NCBI GenBank assembly: GCA_044346175.1
Contig: JBIIZQ010000020.1
Coordinates: 1-36,591 of the forward strand
From: JBJTUH01 sp044346175
GTDB lineage: Bacteria > Cyanobacteriota > Vampirovibrionia > Vampirovibrionales > JAJTHC01
Direction: 5' to 3'
DNA: 36,591 nt
Part shown: one piece after another, positions 33,496-36,591 of the stretch
Layout of the letters: each line of letters starts with the position of its first letter
How positions within the stretch are numbered: position 1 is the stretch's first letter
Translations under genes and position numbers: made by a program
The notes under the pieces: model-generated
The model's input: the letters and a program-made list of their open reading frames with translations, nothing else
The model's database searches: none
What the model was told of the DNA's origin: nothing

Positions 33496-34548
33496 ATGAC
33501 ATTCACCACGACAACCCCAAAAGACCTCTTGAATACCTCCTCCGTGCAAGCCGTGATGGCGACTGTTGCAACATTACGAAACCCCGAACACGGGTGTCCT
33601 TGGGATATTGCCCAAGACCCCGATACGCTACGCCCCTTCCTCATTGAAGAAGCCTATGAACTGCTCGAAGTTCTCCAAATTTATGCTGAACTCAAAAAAC
33701 AACGTGCCTTGAATGCACCCGAAGCCCTTCAGAGTGAACATCTCCCTAGGGAATGGCAAGCACACTACAAAGAAGAACTGGGTGACCTCCTTCTTCAGGT
33801 ACTCCTTCATAGCCAAATGGCTTCAGATTACGGTTGGTTTGATTTTGAAGAGGTATGCCAGACATTAAATGAAAAACTCATTCGTCGACACCCGCATGTG
33901 TTTCCAACGCACACGGAAACCACCGTTGGAAAAGAGACTGACACTGCTTCAAGTCGACTTGGCATGACCCCCGAAGCCGTCACTCAGCAATGGCAGGCTA
34001 TTAAAGCCCAAGAACAACAAACGGCAAGGAACACTGGTGTTATGAATCCCTCTGACGCACAAACGATTCCTCATATACTTGCGAATATTAAATTATCACC
34101 CGAGCATCCCAGTGCTTTACGTTATGCTGAAAAGCTCAGTACCACAGCAGTAAAAGTTGGGTTTGATTGGGAAAGTTGGGATTCTCTATGGTGCTGTGTG
34201 CGTAGTGAAATAGATGAACTCGCAGCCGAAGTGCCTGAAACCCTCACCCGAGAAACCCTCCGAACCCAAACCGATACCGCACGCTTAAAACAGGAGGACG
34301 AACTCGGAGACCTTTTGTTTGCCGTGGTGAGTGTGGCAGGGCGGCTCAAACTTTGTCCTGAAACTGCTTTGTGGCGTGCATCAGCGAAGTTTAAAACACG
34401 CTTTGAAGCGATGGAGACCTTACTCTATACACATCCTCACTGGGTGGCACATTCAAAAAAACCTTTAACCTCTTTGACTTTTACCCAATGGGATGCCCTA
34501 TGGCGAGAGGCAAAAAAGCAAACCCCGAACCCATTTTACGAAGCCTAA
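33496..34548 (+). CDS. mazG: Nucleoside triphosphate pyrophosphohydrolase MazG
   Basis: MazG hydrolyses non-canonical and other NTPs to NMP and PPi. It has the two-domain form. Domain 1 has LRNPEHGCPWDIAQDPDTLR, LIEEAYELLEVL (metal-binding Glu51, Glu52, Glu55) and EELGDLLLQVLLH (Glu94, Asp97), then KLIRRHPHVF. Domain 2 has EIDELAAEV, EDELGDLLFAVVS and WRASAKFKTRF. At 350 aa it is longer than E. coli MazG (about 263 aa). The extra length includes about 15 residues between the EAYE and EELGD motifs, the linker, and about 40 C-terminal residues. ATG 33496 has GAGG nine bases upstream. A strong terminator follows, so it is probably monocistronic. Confidence 0.92.
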   Translation: MTFTTTTPKDLLNTSSVQAVMATVATLRNPEHGCPWDIAQDPDTLRPFLIEEAYELLEVLQIYAELKKQRALNAPEALQSEHLPREWQAHYKEELGDLLLQVLLHSQMASDYGWFDFEEVCQTLNEKLIRRHPHVFPTHTETTVGKETDTASSRLGMTPEAVTQQWQAIKAQEQQTARNTGVMNPSDAQTIPHILANIKLSPEHPSALRYAEKLSTTAVKVGFDWESWDSLWCCVRSEIDELAAEVPETLTRETLRTQTDTARLKQEDELGDLLFAVVSVAGRLKLCPETALWRASAKFKTRFEAMETLLYTHPHWVAHSKKPLTSLTFTQWDALWREAKKQTPNPFYEA

Positions 34549-34600
34549 GCAAATATCTGTACAACCTCGTGTTACAAAACTAGTGTTGCAAAAAATTTAC

Positions 34601-34634
34601 AAAAATACACAAAAGACCCATTTGTGTATTTTTT
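34601..34634 (+). terminator. Rho-independent terminator of mazG
   Basis: A 13-bp perfect stem, 34601-34613 pairing with 34621-34633, encloses a 7-base loop. The right arm ends in a run of six T (34629-34634). It begins 52 bases after the mazG stop. It is the clearest intrinsic terminator in the window. It is near-symmetric, so it could also act on the other strand. Confidence 0.85.
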
Positions 34635-34659
34635 GGCTTGGTCTGTGTATTCTTTTGCG

Positions 34660-34853
34660 TTTCAATGAGGATTGTCCTTCAAACAATCAGTTTTTAGCCA
34701 TTGAAAAAAACGTAAGGTCAAAAGCTTTCAAGGCTTGATGTCCAGCACTTTTTTTTATTGAGCAAACTTAGCCCAAATATCATAGATTCACGCACTCTTG
34801 TCAGTGTTAAGCCATTGATGACTTCTTTATTGTTTTATCTTGCGGTGAATCTA
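34660..34853 (+). promoter_or_regulatory. Structured leader upstream of orphan gene
   Basis: This lies in the 353-base interval between mazG and the next gene. TTTCAATG (34660-34667) pairs with CATTGAAA (34699-34706), with GATTGT/ACAATC (34670-34675 and 34683-34688) nested. Further on TAGATTCAC (34783-34791) is complementary to GTGAATCTA (34845-34853) with a 53-base gap. I see no gene in it and no convincing promoter. Confidence 0.35.
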
Positions 34854-34901
34854 TTGTTCATTTAAAACCTTCCTCAAACTTATGGTGCGGTCTACTCAAT
34901 C

Positions 34902-35933
34902 ATGATGCGAGCCTTTTTACAAGAGTTGATGCCTTTTACCGCAAAAATGAATCCCTTTGACGGTACGGGAAACAACTTTAAGTATCTTATCGCCACGGGT
35001 ATGTTTTCCCGTTGCTTGGTAGGACTCACAAGAATCATTACGGATGCACCGCCCTTTAACCCTAATACTTACAGTCAACGAGAGAAAGACAGAAACTTTT
35101 TAGAACGCATATTCATTGAAGTGGGTGGCACTTTTTTCGGGACATTCGTAGCACTCCACACCTGTATGGACGTTGCCTCAAAGGGCTTTTCAGCACTCGA
35201 CAAACGCCTTGCACCTCAGCAGTTACTCCAGGTTGGGCAAAAATATCTTGACCAAAAATCTTACCATTTGTTCACACGAGCTGTTGCTAAAACGTTCGCC
35301 ACACCCACGCATAAGCTCGATAAGCCAAGTCATGTTCTTTTTGAAGCGGTGTATGGTCAAGCCAACCTACACCATTTTAAAAAGAACCTTGAAGAGGCGG
35401 GTTTATCTCATGTTCTCAAAACCCAAGATGGTCATCTTGTGGGAGGTATGTCTCAGGAAATTGGTCAGTACTTTAAACGGTTAAATCAACGTTCTGCATG
35501 GGTGGTTCTAGCGGGTGTGGTTGGGAGTGCCTATATTAGTGGTGCTCCTGTTCAGTGGATGAATGACCATTGGCTCCGTCAGGGACTTGGTCCTTGGTTG
35601 CTCAATCGTATACACGGTAAAGAAACCTCCTCAGAACAGGCAAGCACGCCCCAAAAAAACAAGGCTTATGAACCTGAACCAATCTCTACCTTGCCTCTTT
35701 CTGTGCCATCCTCTTCACCTGCCGTGGTAACGTCTATGTCGCAAGTGTCTAATACCCCTCAAAAACCACTTTCACTCAATAGTGTGTCTTCTCCTGTGTT
35801 CCAAAATGCCGTTTGGCCTGCTTACAGTGCTTTACCTGAAGTACCCTCAGAAGCCACGATGCCTTTGAAATACCACGCCCCTGCTTATTCGACCCGCGTG
35901 CCTAAACCCCTCTTAGTGGGAGGAAGTCTGTAA
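34902..35933 (+). CDS. Hypothetical membrane-associated protein, 343 aa
   Basis: I recognise no family. Hydrophobic segments at about residues 27-46 (YLIATGMFSRCLVGLTRII), 70-90 (FIEVGGTFFGTFVALHTC) and 200-215 (WVVLAGVVGSAYISGA) could be membrane helices. Between the first two lies DAPPFNPNTYSQREKDRNFL. The C-terminal 95 residues are low-complexity, rich in Ser, Pro, Thr and Val, and probably disordered. The start is ATGATG at 34902 without a clear ribosome site. The next gene, three bases downstream, encodes a protein with a similar APP...R(E/Q) segment, so the two may be distant paralogues and are probably co-transcribed. Confidence 0.6.
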   Translation: MMRAFLQELMPFTAKMNPFDGTGNNFKYLIATGMFSRCLVGLTRIITDAPPFNPNTYSQREKDRNFLERIFIEVGGTFFGTFVALHTCMDVASKGFSALDKRLAPQQLLQVGQKYLDQKSYHLFTRAVAKTFATPTHKLDKPSHVLFEAVYGQANLHHFKKNLEEAGLSHVLKTQDGHLVGGMSQEIGQYFKRLNQRSAWVVLAGVVGSAYISGAPVQWMNDHWLRQGLGPWLLNRIHGKETSSEQASTPQKNKAYEPEPISTLPLSVPSSSPAVVTSMSQVSNTPQKPLSLNSVSSPVFQNAVWPAYSALPEVPSEATMPLKYHAPAYSTRVPKPLLVGGSL

Positions 35934-35936
35934 GCC

Positions 35937-36416
35937 ATGATGATGATGTCGCTCCCCACAGAAATCGTAATGACAAAAAAAGAGTTACTTGGACAGCTTT
36001 GGCACAATGTGGGTACTTCATTGAGTCAAGATAGTAAGAGTTTAAAACTTGCCGCTGCGTTTTGGTCTACACTCATTCACGTCATTGGACGTTGCCAAGT
36101 GGCTGTGGCGAGCTATGTGAATGCTCCTCCTGAAGATAAAGCATTTACGCATCGTCAATCCAATGAAGTGCTTTTCCGAGAATTGGTAGGCTTCAGTGTA
36201 GGTTGGGGGATGCTAAAACCCTTTGAGAAAAACATTAAACAAATGATTGCAGACCAAACAGGGTACAAGGTCACTCGGGTAGGCACCACAAGTGTGGGTG
36301 AAGGTATCGGTAAGAGTCTCAAAATTTTGCAAGGTAAGCTTTCTCATATTCATCGGGGGCCTGAGGTTATCACGGGGGAGCAACTGTGTCAAGCGTATCA
36401 GTTTAGTGTGGCGTAA
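35937..36416 (+). CDS. Hypothetical protein, possibly truncated by an insertion sequence
   Basis: I do not recognise it. It is 159 aa with four initial ATG codons; GGAGG lies 13 bases before the first. KLAAAFWSTLIHVIGRCQVAVASYVNAPP (a core of it) followed by RQSNEVLFRELVGFSVGWGM resembles the preceding protein's TRIITDAPPFNPNTYSQRE region, suggesting a common domain with two hydrophobic stretches. It lacks the long C-terminal part of its neighbour. Its last residues overlap the 3' end of an IS110-type transposase gene on the other strand, so the present stop may derive from the inserted element. Confidence 0.55.
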   Translation: MMMMSLPTEIVMTKKELLGQLWHNVGTSLSQDSKSLKLAAAFWSTLIHVIGRCQVAVASYVNAPPEDKAFTHRQSNEVLFRELVGFSVGWGMLKPFEKNIKQMIADQTGYKVTRVGTTSVGEGIGKSLKILQGKLSHIHRGPEVITGEQLCQAYQFSVA

Positions 36417-36591
36417 TACTCACGTGCTATCGCATTCAATATCGTCAACAACTTACGCATACATGCCACGATTGCCACCTTAAATGACTTCCCCTTCTCC
36501 CTTAATCGCTCGTAAAACTCCCTCAGTACACTATGATTCTTTATGCAACATAACGTCGGCATATACAACGCCGTTCGCACACTCGACTTCC
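36398..36591 (-). CDS. IS110-family transposase, C-terminal part (5' end beyond window)
   Basis: Reading leftwards from the window edge, the frame gives KSSVRTALYMPTL, then SVLREFYERLREKGKSFKVA, then MRKLLTILNAIARE, ending with a TGA at 36398-36400. These are the typical C-terminal blocks of IS110-family (Transposase_20 domain) DEDD/serine recombinases, which use a structured non-coding bridge RNA in some members. The last six residues do not match the family and may be encoded by flanking DNA. The open frame continues past 36591. Upstream (window-exterior) sequence would hold the catalytic DEDD domain. The orientation places the gene's 3' end, and thus one end of the element, near 36400-36440. 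Confidence 0.8.
   Translation of the reverse strand, partial: KSSVRTALYMPTLCCIKNHSVLREFYERLREKGKSFKVAIVACMRKLLTILNAIAREYYATLN
36398..36591 (-). mobile_element. End of an IS110-family insertion sequence
   Basis: The span holds only the transposase 3' end, so the left boundary is inferred to lie near 36400-36420, inside the 159-aa gene. IS110 elements usually lack long terminal inverted repeats, and none can be tested here because the other end is outside the window. Confidence 0.55.

Overview
The window is a gene-dense bacterial chromosome segment with standard genetic code, Shine-Dalgarno-like sites before many genes, about 26 protein genes and no rRNA or tRNA that I can see. Housekeeping genes (gyrB, recF, pyrG, ispF, purD, bioB, mazG, cbiX) sit among proteins I cannot assign to families. 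Two membrane chemoreceptors imply a motile or surface-sensing cell. WecE plus a GT4-RgpF glycosyltransferase imply surface polysaccharide. GyrB carries a long insertion of the kind known from E. coli. Several hypothetical proteins have N-termini with an RFG motif, which reminds me of the Vampirovibrio/Melainabacteria group. That placement is a weak inference; a proteobacterial or other Gram-negative host is possible.

Layout: (1) 1-4135, plus strand: the tail of an unknown gene, a 284-aa orphan, a leader with two hairpins, then gyrB. A bidirectional hairpin at 4174-4206 separates gyrB from the convergent block. (2) 7933-4237, minus strand: phosphohexomutase, cbiX, recF, with gaps of 22-24 bases, so probably one operon. 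(3) 8422-16372, plus strand: DUF547 secreted protein, pyrG (good promoter), Cof-type phosphatase, ispF, a 525-aa orphan, and a 512-aa degenerate homologue of type II L-asparaginase. (4) 33113-16527, minus strand, in transcription order: wecE, GT4-RgpF glycosyltransferase, a 76-aa orphan, bioB, YqeG-like phosphatase, purD, RidA family, a nickel/cobalt exporter-like gene with a twin palindromic operator, DUF167, an FBH1-like SF1 helicase, and two tandem chemoreceptors. (5) 33496-36591, plus strand: mazG with a strong terminator, two neighbouring orphan proteins that look distantly related, then the 3' end of an IS110-family transposase on the minus strand running off the window.

The most unusual signals are these. 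Eleven genes begin with two to four consecutive ATG codons. The asparaginase-II-like protein keeps the family outline but has lost the first Ser-Lys pair and the metal-binding cysteines. A perfect palindromic operator is repeated across the start codon of the metal transporter gene. There are interleaved inverted repeats upstream of bioB, a dispersed GC-rich palindromic repeat, and several perfect 12-15-bp tandem duplications. I see no CRISPR array, toxin-antitoxin pair, prophage or obvious defence island.
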